Positions 34,487 through 42,259 of a stretch of 64,000 bases of DNA are shown piece after piece. Positions within the stretch are counted from its first letter, which is position 1, and the number at the start of each line of letters is the position of its first letter. The notes below the pieces were generated by a model. It was given only the letters and a program-made list of their open reading frames with translations, ran no database searches and was not told the DNA's origin. The stretch comes from an uncultured Rikenellaceae bacterium (GTDB taxonomy: Bacteria > Bacteroidota > Bacteroidia > Bacteroidales > Rikenellaceae): NCBI GenBank assembly GCA_946486375.1, contig CAMLTW010000001.1:248001-312000 (forward strand), given 5' to 3'. The position numbers were made by a program, and so were the translations under genes.

Positions 34487-35008
34487 ATGGAAAAGACGAA
34501 TAAAAAAGTATTGCTGGTATTGGCGCATCCCCATTACGAAGAGTCCGTGGCGAACCGGGCGCTGGTCGAGGCGGTGAAGGGATTGCCGGGCGTGACGGTG
34601 CTCGATCTGTATGCTCCCGAACAGAACGGGGAGGCACAACAGCGGATGTTGTCCGAGGCAGACGCGCTGGTGTTCCAGTTTCCGTTCTACTGGGCGAGCG
34701 CTCCGTCGGCTCTGAAAGGATGGATCGACGAAATTTTCATGGCCGTTTCCATGACCGGAAAGCTGGCCGGAAAACGGTTGCTGGTGGCCGCTACCGCCGG
34801 TTCGGAATACGACGCCTACCGTTCCGGAGGGCGCAACCGGTTTACGATGGACGAATTGCTGCGTCCGTACCAGTTCATGGCCCATCACGTAGCGATGGAA
34901 TGGGAAACGCCGTTCGTCGTTTACGGAATGGGAACACCGGAAGCGGAAGAAAACGTACGGGAAGGAGCGGAGGCTTACCGCAGGCTGTTCGAGGAACTGT
35001 TTGCGTAA
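34487..35008 (+). CDS. NAD(P)H-dependent oxidoreductase, flavodoxin-like fold
   Basis: The 173-residue product resembles the KefF/MdaB/NQO group of FMN- or FAD-dependent quinone and nitro reductases. Family marks are VLLVLAHPHYEESVANRALV at the start, DALVFQFPFYWASAPSALKG WIDE in the flavin region, and a glycine/arginine loop (SEYDAYRSGGRNRFTMDE). The chosen start at 34487 opens the first strand. An ATG at 34463 would add eight residues; the good AGGAGG at 34454-34459 is only three bases before that ATG and 27 before mine, so either start is possible. It may work in redox defence with the neighbouring aldo/keto reductases, which is inference from proximity only. Confidence 0.85.
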   Translation: MEKTNKKVLLVLAHPHYEESVANRALVEAVKGLPGVTVLDLYAPEQNGEAQQRMLSEADALVFQFPFYWASAPSALKGWIDEIFMAVSMTGKLAGKRLLVAATAGSEYDAYRSGGRNRFTMDELLRPYQFMAHHVAMEWETPFVVYGMGTPEAEENVREGAEAYRRLFEELFA

Positions 35009-35032
35009 TTTGCTGGAATGCTCCGGATACGA

Positions 35033-35060
35033 AAGTCCCCGGCCGTTAGGCCGGGGACTT
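35033..35060. terminator. GC-rich hairpin between convergent genes
   Basis: Perfect 12-bp arms (35033-35044 with 35049-35060) around a GTTA loop. Neither side has a proper T-run, so termination strength is uncertain. Confidence 0.6.
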
Positions 35061-35094
35061 CGCGTTTCGGGCGATTGAACGAGGATGCCCCTTC

Positions 35095-36045
35095 TTACTG
35101 CCTCGGTTCGTCCCAGAGGTTTTCGTAGGTATAGGGACTTCCTTCCAGCAGCCAGCCCCCGCCGTAGGAAATCCGGTTGTGCTTGTCGATGCCGTCGATC
35201 CGGCTCATCTCTTCCGGGATCAGCGTGATTTTCAGGGCGTCGAAGTTTTCCCGGATGCGGGCCGGCGTGACCGATTTGGGAATGACGACGATGCCTTTCT
35301 GCACGGCCCATTTCAGGATGACCTGCGAAACCGGGCAGCGGTGCGCTTCGGCGATGGATTTCAGCACCGGGTCTTCGAAGAGGTTCAGTCCCTTTTGCCG
35401 GGCCGTATTCCCCTTGCCCAGCGGGGAAAAAGCGGTGATGCAGATGTTTTCCTTTCGGCAGAAGTCGAACAGTTCCGGCTGTTGCAGGTAGGGATTCATT
35501 TCCACCTGGTCGTTTTCCGGCCGAATTTCCGCGTTCTCTAGCAGCCCTTTCAATTTCCGGACGCTGAAATTGGATACGCCGATGTGCCGTGTCAGCCCTG
35601 CCCGGAAGCAGTCTTCCATGCCCTGCCACGTTTCCGCCAGCGGCACCTGTTCCAGCGTGTAGAACTGCGCGGCGTCTTTCGGAAACTTGGTGCCTTCCTT
35701 CAGAGCGACGGGCCAGTGGATCAGGTACATGTCCACATAATCGGTGCGCAGGTTCCGAAGCGAGGTTTCGATGGCCGGAAGGGCCTGTTCCCGCTTGTGG
35801 GAGGCGTTCCACAGCTTGGAAGTGATCCAAAGTTCCTGCCGCGTGACCACGCCCGTGCGGATCAGGTGCTCGACGGCTTCCCCCACGATATCCTCGTTGT
35901 CGTAAATGTAGGCGCAGTCGATGTGCCGATAGCCGTATTTCACGGCTTCCACGATGGCGTCGTAGAGTTTTTCCCGGTCGGACTGCCAGGTGCCGATTCC
36001 CAGCATCGGCATCCGGTCTCCGTTGGCATAAGTGTAGTATTCCAT
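35095..36045 (-). CDS. Aldo/keto reductase (AKR, second copy)
   Basis: This 316-residue reductase belongs to the aldose-reductase-like AKR group. It has GDRMPMLGIGTWQSD, the Asp/Tyr pair in YRHIDCAYIYDNE, Lys in LWITSKLWNASHK, His in VDMYLIHWPVALKEG, and the nucleotide-phosphate motif VVIPKSVTPARIRENFDAL. It differs clearly from the 277-residue AKR at 33538, so the two are not a recent duplication. The substrate is unknown; such enzymes often reduce methylglyoxal, xylose or 2,5-diketo-gluconate. A minus-strand TATATTTG box lies 23 bases upstream of the start. It is convergent with the flavodoxin-fold reductase. Confidence 0.92.
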   Translation of the reverse strand: MEYYTYANGDRMPMLGIGTWQSDREKLYDAIVEAVKYGYRHIDCAYIYDNEDIVGEAVEHLIRTGVVTRQELWITSKLWNASHKREQALPAIETSLRNLRTDYVDMYLIHWPVALKEGTKFPKDAAQFYTLEQVPLAETWQGMEDCFRAGLTRHIGVSNFSVRKLKGLLENAEIRPENDQVEMNPYLQQPELFDFCRKENICITAFSPLGKGNTARQKGLNLFEDPVLKSIAEAHRCPVSQVILKWAVQKGIVVIPKSVTPARIRENFDALKITLIPEEMSRIDGIDKHNRISYGGGWLLEGSPYTYENLWDEPRQ

Positions 36046-36067
36046 GGCTTACAGGATTGATTGGATA

Positions 36068-36075
36068 CAAATATA
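36068..36075 (-). promoter_or_regulatory. Candidate -7 box for the second aldo/keto reductase
   Basis: The minus strand reads TATATTTG, a full match 23 bases upstream of the ATG at 36045. No matching -33 box was seen. Confidence 0.5.
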
Positions 36076-36162
36076 GGAAATCGCATCCGGAAAACGATGC
36101 GTTTTTCGGGCCGGAATCTGCATGGTATTTGTTACCTTTATCCGTTCGATAATTTCCGCGGA

Positions 36163-37473
36163 ATGAGCAGCAATATCCCATCTTCGTCTTGTAAACGGGT
36201 CGTGATCGTCGGGGGCGGCTTCGGAGGCCTTCGGCTGGCGGAATGTCTTTCCGGAGACGAATTCCAGATCGTGCTGGCGGATCGGAACAATTATCACCAG
36301 TTTCCCCCGCTGTTCTATCAGGTGGCTACGGCGGGACTGGAACCGAGTTCGATCCTGTTCCCGTTCCGGAAGGTTTTCCAGCGGAAAAAGAATTTTTATT
36401 TTCGGATGGCAGAAGTGACCGGCATCGAGCCCGAACGAAACCGGGTGCGCACGACCGTCGGGGCGATCGCTTACGATTATCTGGTGATCGCGGCGGGTAC
36501 GACGACCAATTATTTCGGGAACGATGCCCTCTGTCGCCGCTCTTTCTCCATGAAGAGCGTGGAGGAGGCGCTTGCCATCCGGAACGTCGTCCTGAGCAAT
36601 TTCGAACGGGCGTTGACCACCGACGATCCGCAGGAGAAGGAAGAGTTGCTGAACGTCGTGGTGGTAGGGGGAGGAGCTACCGGCGTAGAAATCGCCGGAG
36701 CGCTGGCCGAAATGAAACGGTTCGTGCTGCGAAAGGATTATCCCGATCTGGAAGTGGACAGGCTCAACATCTATCTGGTGGAGGCTTCCTCGCGCCTGTT
36801 GGGAGGCATGTCTCCGGAAGCTTCGTCGGGAGCCGACCGGTTTTTACAGCAACTCGGCGTGAAAGTGCTCCTGGACAGGCGGGTGACCGATTATGCCGAC
36901 GATACCGTCACGCTGGGAGACGGAAGCATGATCCGTTCCAGAACCGTCATCTGGGTGAGCGGCGTGACCGGCTATCTTTTTCCGGGGCTGGATGCTGCCG
37001 TGCTGGAACGGGGCAACCGGATCGCCGTGGACGAGTTCAACCGGGTGAAGGGATACGACCGGATTTTCGCCATCGGAGACATTTGTTACCAGACGGAAAG
37101 AAATTATCCCAAAGGCTATCCGCAGGTGGCGCAGGTCGCTATCCAGCAGGGCAGGCATCTGGCCGCCAATCTGGAACGGTCGGCCCGCGGAAAGCCGATG
37201 ACGCCTTTCCGTTACCGGAATAAGGGAACGATGGCAACGGTCGGACGCAATCGGGCCGTGGCCGATTTGAAAATATTCAAACTGCAGGGAGCGCTTGCCT
37301 GGCTGATCTGGCTGGTGGTGCACCTGATGTCGATCCTGGGCGTCCGCAACCGGCTGATCGTCCTCATCAACTGGACGTGGAACTATTTCACCTACGACCA
37401 GTCGCTGCGCCTGATCCTGTCGGCTCCGAAGCGGGGCGACCGCGGAAAATCGTGTTCCGGGTCGGAATCTTAA
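36163..37473 (+). CDS. Type II NADH:quinone oxidoreductase (NDH-2)
   Basis: NDH-2 passes electrons from NADH to menaquinone without pumping protons. The 436-residue flavoprotein has the FAD-binding motif VVIVGGGFGGLRLAE at the N terminus, NYHQFPPLFYQVATAGLEPS, the NADH-binding motif VVVVGGGATGVEIAGALAEM in the middle, and the second FAD motif RIFAIGDICYQ. The region GYPQVAQVAIQQGRHLAANL and the hydrophobic C-terminal segment LAWLIWLVVHLMSILGVRNR, which attaches it to the membrane, are typical. The ATG at 36163 was chosen because it is close to the first glycine motif; upstream starts would add 34 unrelated residues. It is monocistronic and convergent with the FAH-family gene. Confidence 0.93.
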   Translation: MSSNIPSSSCKRVVIVGGGFGGLRLAECLSGDEFQIVLADRNNYHQFPPLFYQVATAGLEPSSILFPFRKVFQRKKNFYFRMAEVTGIEPERNRVRTTVGAIAYDYLVIAAGTTTNYFGNDALCRRSFSMKSVEEALAIRNVVLSNFERALTTDDPQEKEELLNVVVVGGGATGVEIAGALAEMKRFVLRKDYPDLEVDRLNIYLVEASSRLLGGMSPEASSGADRFLQQLGVKVLLDRRVTDYADDTVTLGDGSMIRSRTVIWVSGVTGYLFPGLDAAVLERGNRIAVDEFNRVKGYDRIFAIGDICYQTERNYPKGYPQVAQVAIQQGRHLAANLERSARGKPMTPFRYRNKGTMATVGRNRAVADLKIFKLQGALAWLIWLVVHLMSILGVRNRLIVLINWTWNYFTYDQSLRLILSAPKRGDRGKSCSGSES

Positions 37474-37519
37474 CCTTCGGAAATCCGGAGGTTCCGGAGC
37501 GGTCTTCTTAGAAGTATTC

Positions 37520-38143
37520 CTATTTGATCTCGAAATCCAGCAGCGTCCGCCCTTCCAGCGAGGCCGTGATGTGGTCTCCGGGTTTCACCCGACCTACGCC
37601 GACCGGGGTTCCCGTGAAGATCAGGTCGCCGATGCGGAGCGTGACGAACTGCGAAACGTAGGAAATGATCCGGTCGACCCCGAAAATCATCAGCGAAGCG
37701 TCTCCCTCCTGCCTCGTTTCTCCGTTCAGTTCCATCCGAAACCGGAGCTTTTGGACGTCACCGCCCAGTTCCTCCAGCGAGACGAATTCCGGCGAAACGG
37801 CGGCGGAACAGTCGAACGCCTTGCAGATTTCCCACGGCAGTCCTTCCCGGATGCATTTGCGCTGAATGTCGCGTGCCGTGAAGTCGATGCCGAGTCCCAC
37901 TTCCCCGTAACAGCGCGGCGCAAACCGTTCGTCGATGGCTTTCGCCACCCTTCCGATCCGCACGACCAGTTCCGTTTCATACTGGAGGTCGTCGCTGAAA
38001 TCGGGAACGTAAAAGGGCGCATTGTTGCGCAGGAGCGCCGTATCCGGTTTCATGAAAAAGACGGGCTGTTCGGGGATCCGGTCGTTGCCGTCCAGCTCCC
38101 GGATGTGTTCGACGTAATTGCGTCCGATGCAGATGATTTTCAT
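37520..38143 (-). CDS. Fumarylacetoacetate hydrolase family protein
   Basis: FAH-family enzymes hydrolyse or decarboxylate acylpyruvates or oxaloacetate. The 207-residue product is a minimal single-domain member: MKIICIGRNYVEHIREL, EQPVFFMKPDTALLRNN, LQYETELVVRIGR with metal-binding acidic residues, GLGIDFTARDIQRKC, and the closing DLIFTGTPVGVGRVKPGD. In small family members this sequence usually corresponds to acylpyruvase or oxaloacetate decarboxylase activity; no amino-acid catabolic genes lie nearby to decide. It is the last gene of a seven-gene minus-strand run, starting 15 bases after lpxB ends. Confidence 0.9.
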   Translation of the reverse strand: MKIICIGRNYVEHIRELDGNDRIPEQPVFFMKPDTALLRNNAPFYVPDFSDDLQYETELVVRIGRVAKAIDERFAPRCYGEVGLGIDFTARDIQRKCIREGLPWEICKAFDCSAAVSPEFVSLEELGGDVQKLRFRMELNGETRQEGDASLMIFGVDRIISYVSQFVTLRIGDLIFTGTPVGVGRVKPGDHITASLEGRTLLDFEIK

Positions 38144-38158
38144 AACGTATGGTTCCGG

Positions 38159-39289
38159 TTAACCGTTCTTCAATATCCTTACCATTTCGGCGGCCGTCCG
38201 CTCCGAGGCGCCGCTTTCCCCGGTCGCCCGTCTGAGCTCTGCGTAATCGGCTTTCAGCCGTTCGTGCTTCGTCCCTCCCGGAAGGATGGCCCGGAGTTCC
38301 GCTTCGGCGTTTTCCGGGGTCATGTCCTGCTGGATCAGTTCCCGAACAGCTTCGCGGTTCAGTATCAGGTTGACCAGGGAAATGTATTTCACTTTCGCGA
38401 AGCGTTTGGCAATGGCATAGGAAAGAGAACTCGTGCGGTAACAGACGAATTCCGGAACGCCCAGCAGCGCCGTTTCGAGCGTTGCCGTACCCGAAGTCAC
38501 CACTGCCGCCGCCGAATGAGTGAGCAGTTCGTAAGTCCGGTCGCAGACATAGCGTACGTTTGACCCCGTCAGGTAACGTTCGTAGACGTTTTTATCCAGC
38601 CACGAGACGCCCGCCACCACGAACTGGTAATCGGGAAACCGGCTGGAAAGACTGACCATGAACGGGAAATTGGAGTCGATTTCCTGCCTGCGGCTTCCCG
38701 CCAGCAGGGCGATGATCGGACGCTCGTCCAGCCCGTTGGCCGCAGCGAATTCTTCCTTCGTTTCGCAGGCCACACGGCGCGCGGCAATGGCGTCCATCAG
38801 CGGATTGCCGCAATATACCGCTTCGATGCCGTGCTTTCGGAAATACGCTTTTTCGAACGGAAAGATGATGAACAGCCGATCGATGTACTCTTTGATCAGC
38901 TGCACCCGTCCTTCTTTCCATGCCCAAACTTTCGGAGCGATGTAAAAAAAGGTTTTCATCCCGTGCGCTTTGGCGAACCGGGCGATCCGAAGGTTGAAAC
39001 CCGCATAGTCGATCAGAACGATGACGTCCGGCTGCCAGTCCTGTATGTCCTTTTTGCAGTCGCCGATCTGCCGGAAAATGGTTCGCAGGTTCTTGAAAAC
39101 CTCCCAGAAGCCCATGAAGGAAGCCTCCTTGTAATGCCGGACGAGGTTTTCCCTTCCTCCGGCTTCGGCCATCCGGTCGCCTCCCCAGAACCGGAATTCG
39201 GCCTGCGGATCGTTTTTGCGCAGGCCCCGGATCAGGTTTCCGCCGTGCAGGTCGCCCGACGCTTCCCCCGCTATCAGGTAGTATTTCAT
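38159..39289 (-). CDS. lpxB: Lipid-A-disaccharide synthase
   Basis: LpxB (a GT19 glycosyltransferase) condenses UDP-2,3-diacylglucosamine with lipid X to give the lipid A disaccharide at the cytoplasmic face of the inner membrane. The 376-residue product has YLIAGEASGDLHGGNLIRGL at the N terminus, EASFMGFWEVFKNL, DVIVLIDYAGFNLRIA, FFYIAPKVWAWKEGR, VYCGNPLMDAI, ALLAGSRRQEI, and SGTATLETALLGVPEFVCYR near the end, all in family order. Length is normal. The frame is open upstream but the ATG at 39289 gives the conserved start. It is embedded between an RluA-type synthase gene and the FAH-family gene, with spacings of 26 and 15 bases, so it is probably co-transcribed with them. Confidence 0.96.
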   Translation of the reverse strand: MKYYLIAGEASGDLHGGNLIRGLRKNDPQAEFRFWGGDRMAEAGGRENLVRHYKEASFMGFWEVFKNLRTIFRQIGDCKKDIQDWQPDVIVLIDYAGFNLRIARFAKAHGMKTFFYIAPKVWAWKEGRVQLIKEYIDRLFIIFPFEKAYFRKHGIEAVYCGNPLMDAIAARRVACETKEEFAAANGLDERPIIALLAGSRRQEIDSNFPFMVSLSSRFPDYQFVVAGVSWLDKNVYERYLTGSNVRYVCDRTYELLTHSAAAVVTSGTATLETALLGVPEFVCYRTSSLSYAIAKRFAKVKYISLVNLILNREAVRELIQQDMTPENAEAELRAILPGGTKHERLKADYAELRRATGESGASERTAAEMVRILKNG

Positions 39290-39315
39290 GTTTCGTCTTT
39301 TTTCGGTTCTTCGGG

Positions 39316-40029
39316 TTATTCCTGGCTTTTCTCGAAATAGCGCCAAAGGTTGTCCTCCCTGGGTACGGGAGCCGTTACCCGCACCGGTTCCTTCCGCACC
39401 GGATGCATGAATTCCAGTGAACGGGCATGGAGCGAAATGCTCCCGTCCCTGTTGGAACGGGGCGCTCCGTATTTGAGGTCGCCCTTGATCGGGCACCCCG
39501 CTTTGGCCAGTTGGCAGCGGATCTGGTGATGCCGTCCCGTCAGCAGCTCGATTTCCAACAGCGTGTAATTGTCGCTTCCTCCGATCACCCGGTAGCGGAG
39601 CCGGGCCTCTTTGGAGTCGGCGGTGGGTTTGGAAACGCAGCGGGATTTGTTCGTCTTTCCGTCCCGGACGAGATGGTCCGCCAAGGTGTCTTCCAGCTTT
39701 TCCGGCCGCCGGTCGGTGATGGCCCAGTAGATTTTCCGGAATTCGCGGTTTTTCAGCATCTCGTTCAGCCGGGCCAGCGCTTTTCCGGTTTTGGCGAAGA
39801 GCACCGCTCCGCTTACCGGCCGGTCTATGCGGTGCACCACGCCCAGAAAGACGTTCCCAGGCTTTTCGTCCCGTTCGCGGATGAACGCTTTGATTTCGTC
39901 TTCGAGGGCCGCATCGCCCGTGGTGTCCGATTGTACCAGCACTCCGGCCGGTTTGTTGATCACCAGCAGGTGATTGTCTTCGTAAAGGATATCGGTAGCT
40001 TTGAACATTTCAATCGTTTTTTCCGGCAT
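39316..40029 (-). CDS. RluA-family RNA pseudouridine synthase
   Basis: The enzyme isomerises specific uridines in rRNA or tRNA. The 237-residue protein is the short form without an S4 domain: ILYEDNHLLVINKPAGVLVQ, the catalytic Asp in HRIDRPVSGAVLFAK, then EFRKIYWAITD, and LLTGRHHQIRCQLAKAG with GDLKYGAP. The target uridine cannot be assigned, as short RluA-type proteins vary. The ATG at 40029 lies 14 bases after the cdd stop; an ATG at 40008 would shorten it by seven residues and both are plausible. Neighbours in the same run also modify RNA (rlmD, mnmD). Confidence 0.9.
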   Translation of the reverse strand: MPEKTIEMFKATDILYEDNHLLVINKPAGVLVQSDTTGDAALEDEIKAFIRERDEKPGNVFLGVVHRIDRPVSGAVLFAKTGKALARLNEMLKNREFRKIYWAITDRRPEKLEDTLADHLVRDGKTNKSRCVSKPTADSKEARLRYRVIGGSDNYTLLEIELLTGRHHQIRCQLAKAGCPIKGDLKYGAPRSNRDGSISLHARSLEFMHPVRKEPVRVTAPVPREDNLWRYFEKSQE

Positions 40030-40043
40030 GGGCCGGGCGGAAT

Positions 40044-40511
40044 TTACATTTCGAATGCGAAGGGCAGCAATGCGCCTGCGTTTTCCAGTACGGTGCATCC
40101 CTGAGTGCCCGACAGGATCAGCCGCAGGGGACGCTGCTGCCGTGCGGCGGCGTCTGCGAACACCTGAGCGCAGGCCCCGCAGGGCCGGACTTCGTTTTTG
40201 ACCAGCTTTCCGGCCGATTTCGCCGCGAGGGCGACGGCCAGAATTTCCCGGTCGGGACAGGCGGCTTTGATTTGATACAGTAACACCCGTTCCGCGCACA
40301 GCCCCGAAGGGAATACCGGGCTTTCCTGGTTGGAGCCGGTCAGGATGCGTCCGTCGTCCAGCAGGGCCGCCGCTCCTACCTGATATCTGGAATAGGGTGC
40401 ATAGGCGGAGTCGCATGCCTTTCTCGCCGCCTTGACCAGCTCTTGTTCCTGCGGGGAGAGTTCCCCTTCGGTGCACCGGAGGTATTCCGTGACGATGTTT
40501 TTCGTTTCCAT
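40044..40511 (-). CDS. cdd: Cytidine deaminase
   Basis: Cdd converts cytidine and deoxycytidine to uridine and deoxyuridine in pyrimidine salvage. The 155-residue product has AYAPYSRYQVGAAALLDDG, the zinc/catalytic motif GLCAERVLLYQI (Cys-Ala-Glu), and the second zinc motif VRPCGACAQVFAD. Length is usual for the homotetrameric form, although ~15 residues of N-terminal extension precede the conserved core. It is 16 bases after mnmD and 14 bases before the RluA-type gene. Why it is in this RNA-modification run is unclear, though both relate to pyrimidine bases. Confidence 0.96.
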   Translation of the reverse strand: METKNIVTEYLRCTEGELSPQEQELVKAARKACDSAYAPYSRYQVGAAALLDDGRILTGSNQESPVFPSGLCAERVLLYQIKAACPDREILAVALAAKSAGKLVKNEVRPCGACAQVFADAAARQQRPLRLILSGTQGCTVLENAGALLPFAFEM

Positions 40512-40526
40512 ACCGGTTTTTCGTTT

Positions 40527-41243
40527 TTATCGTGCGCTCGTTTCCGTCTTCCGGACGGCCCGTACCATGTGCCGTTTGCCGAGCGCTCCCGGCAAACGGG
40601 TCACTTCGTATCCGGCCGCGCGGAGCGCCCGTTTCACTTCTCCCTTGGCGGAATAGGTGACCAGCACGCCTCCCGGTGCCGTGTGCCGGAACAGTTTCCG
40701 GAAAACGGTTTCGCTCCACAGATCGGGCTGCGTTTCCGGAGCGAAAGCGTCGAAATAAATTACGTCAAAGATAGCATCCGGTTCGGTATCCGCCAATTCC
40801 CCGTCATGTTTTTTGATCCGGAATCCGGGAGCGATTTCCGTTTCTTCTTTCCACGGACAGATGTGCATGTTTCGGAACGGTTCGTAAAACGGATCTTCCG
40901 GAGAAACGTATCCGAGCCTTTCGACGGTTTCCCATGCGAGGGGATAGAATTCCACCGTGTGGTATTCCACCCGCCGGCCGGTTTCCCCTGCCCGGCGGAG
41001 GGTCAGCAGGGCGTTCAGGCCGCTTCCGAATCCCATCTCGAAAACGCGGACATCCGGCCCGGAGCACGCATCGAATCCGGCACGGATGTAAACGTGTTCC
41101 GCTTCTCCGAAAGCTCCCCGCGAAGAATGGTACAGATCCCCCAGCACCGGGTGGCGCAGGGTCATCGAACCGTCCCCGGTGGCTTCGGCGTGCACCGTTT
41201 CCGGTGGAAGGAGAAGCGGTTCGTTCCGTTTCGGTCGTTCCAT
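40527..41243 (-). CDS. mnmD: tRNA mnm5s2U methyltransferase, MnmD type
   Basis: MnmD methylates 5-aminomethyl-2-thiouridine at the wobble position of certain tRNAs, the last step done in E. coli by the N-terminal domain of MnmC. The 238-residue protein has the MnmC-N signature: LRHPVLGDLYHSSRGAFGEA, the SAM motif VFEMGFGSGLNALLTL, and the catalytic segment FDVIYFDAFAPETQPDLW. It ends with GGVLVTYSAKGEVKRALRAA and lacks the C-terminal oxidase domain, as in other stand-alone MnmD enzymes. Its start lies one base after the stop of the M23-like gene, so translation is probably coupled. Confidence 0.94.
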   Translation of the reverse strand: MERPKRNEPLLLPPETVHAEATGDGSMTLRHPVLGDLYHSSRGAFGEAEHVYIRAGFDACSGPDVRVFEMGFGSGLNALLTLRRAGETGRRVEYHTVEFYPLAWETVERLGYVSPEDPFYEPFRNMHICPWKEETEIAPGFRIKKHDGELADTEPDAIFDVIYFDAFAPETQPDLWSETVFRKLFRHTAPGGVLVTYSAKGEVKRALRAAGYEVTRLPGALGKRHMVRAVRKTETSAR

Positions 41244-41244
41244 T

Positions 41245-42159
41245 TTATTTTTTACCCTTTCTCCTTTTGACCTCCTTTTTGGTCATCTCCTGCGTAATCA
41301 GTTCGTCCGTGATTGCGGGCGTGTAAAGCGCATTGTCCTGCAGCTTCACCGGGCCTTCGTCGGTCAGGAAATAGGGATTCAAATAGATCGACATGAACCT
41401 GAATTTCCCCGGCTCCCTTTTTTTATAAACATATAACATAAGGCGCAACTGGTAGTGGGAATTGTCGTAGGTTCCGGCCAGGGCGAGCGGCGTATCCGGA
41501 TACACGGTATCCCCTTCCCTGACCAGGAAACTGCCTTTTTGCAGAACGCTGTAATTCGCGATGCTCCCGTCCTCGTGTTCGATTTTGATTCGGTTGGCAT
41601 AGGAATGATAGGATGTGTGACCTTCTTGCGGAACGGGATCGTATTTATCCACGATTTCCGTGACGATTCCCTTGCGCACGGCATAGACCGTATCCCCTTG
41701 CTCGAGTCGAAACTGAAAGGCTTTCCAGCTTTTGCGTTCCTCTTCGGTTTGGGTAGCGGAGCGCAGTTGAGACAGGTTGCGCATACGGGCGGAACACCGG
41801 CTTGAATAGGGAAGGCGGTAGACGAAAGCGGTGTCGGGATCGGTGTTTTCCCGTCCTGTCAGGTATTGGTAACGGTAGATGCACCGTACGGGCTCGTCGG
41901 CATGAGTGGGACGGAGGGTTAAAATCGTGCCGCTCGACTGGACGGCCGTTTCATATATCGGCTGCATCCAGGTCGTATTCTGCAGGCTCGAAAATTCGAT
42001 TCGCACCGTATAGGTTCCGGGAGCCGTTTTTTGGGCGGAAATTTCCATGGAATTGTCCGTTTTCGATTCCAGTGATAATTCCAACGCATAAGGTTGGCTT
42101 TGGACAGGGATGACGTTTGCCGCTGTCAGCAGTAACGCCGGAAAAAGTCGGTTTTTCAT
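41245..42159 (-). CDS. Degenerate M23/LytM-fold protein, probably exported
   Basis: The 304-residue product has a signal-like N terminus (MKNRLFPALLLTAANVIPVQ). Its first 130 residues are beta-rich with no family I recognise. Residues ~150-245 follow the M23 (LytM) pattern: GDTVYAVRKGIVTEIV, HEDGSIANYSVLQKG, VREGDTVYPDTPLALAG and SHYQLRLMLYV. Catalytic M23 domains need a HxxxD zinc pair and a HxH pair. Here the first pair is absent and the second reads His235-Tyr-Gln, so it is probably not an active endopeptidase. The lysine/arginine-rich C terminus (TKKEVKRRKGKK) is unusual. It is the second gene in the rlmD run. The fold call is from pattern only. Confidence 0.6.
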   Translation of the reverse strand: MKNRLFPALLLTAANVIPVQSQPYALELSLESKTDNSMEISAQKTAPGTYTVRIEFSSLQNTTWMQPIYETAVQSSGTILTLRPTHADEPVRCIYRYQYLTGRENTDPDTAFVYRLPYSSRCSARMRNLSQLRSATQTEEERKSWKAFQFRLEQGDTVYAVRKGIVTEIVDKYDPVPQEGHTSYHSYANRIKIEHEDGSIANYSVLQKGSFLVREGDTVYPDTPLALAGTYDNSHYQLRLMLYVYKKREPGKFRFMSIYLNPYFLTDEGPVKLQDNALYTPAITDELITQEMTKKEVKRRKGKK

Positions 42160-42259
42160 ACGACCTGTTTTGGAAGTTAGCATTGGAATGTACGAAACTA
42201 AGGAGCGGTCCGCCGCAGGGACGATCCTGCCTTTGCAGCCTAAAGATAGGTTTTTTTCG

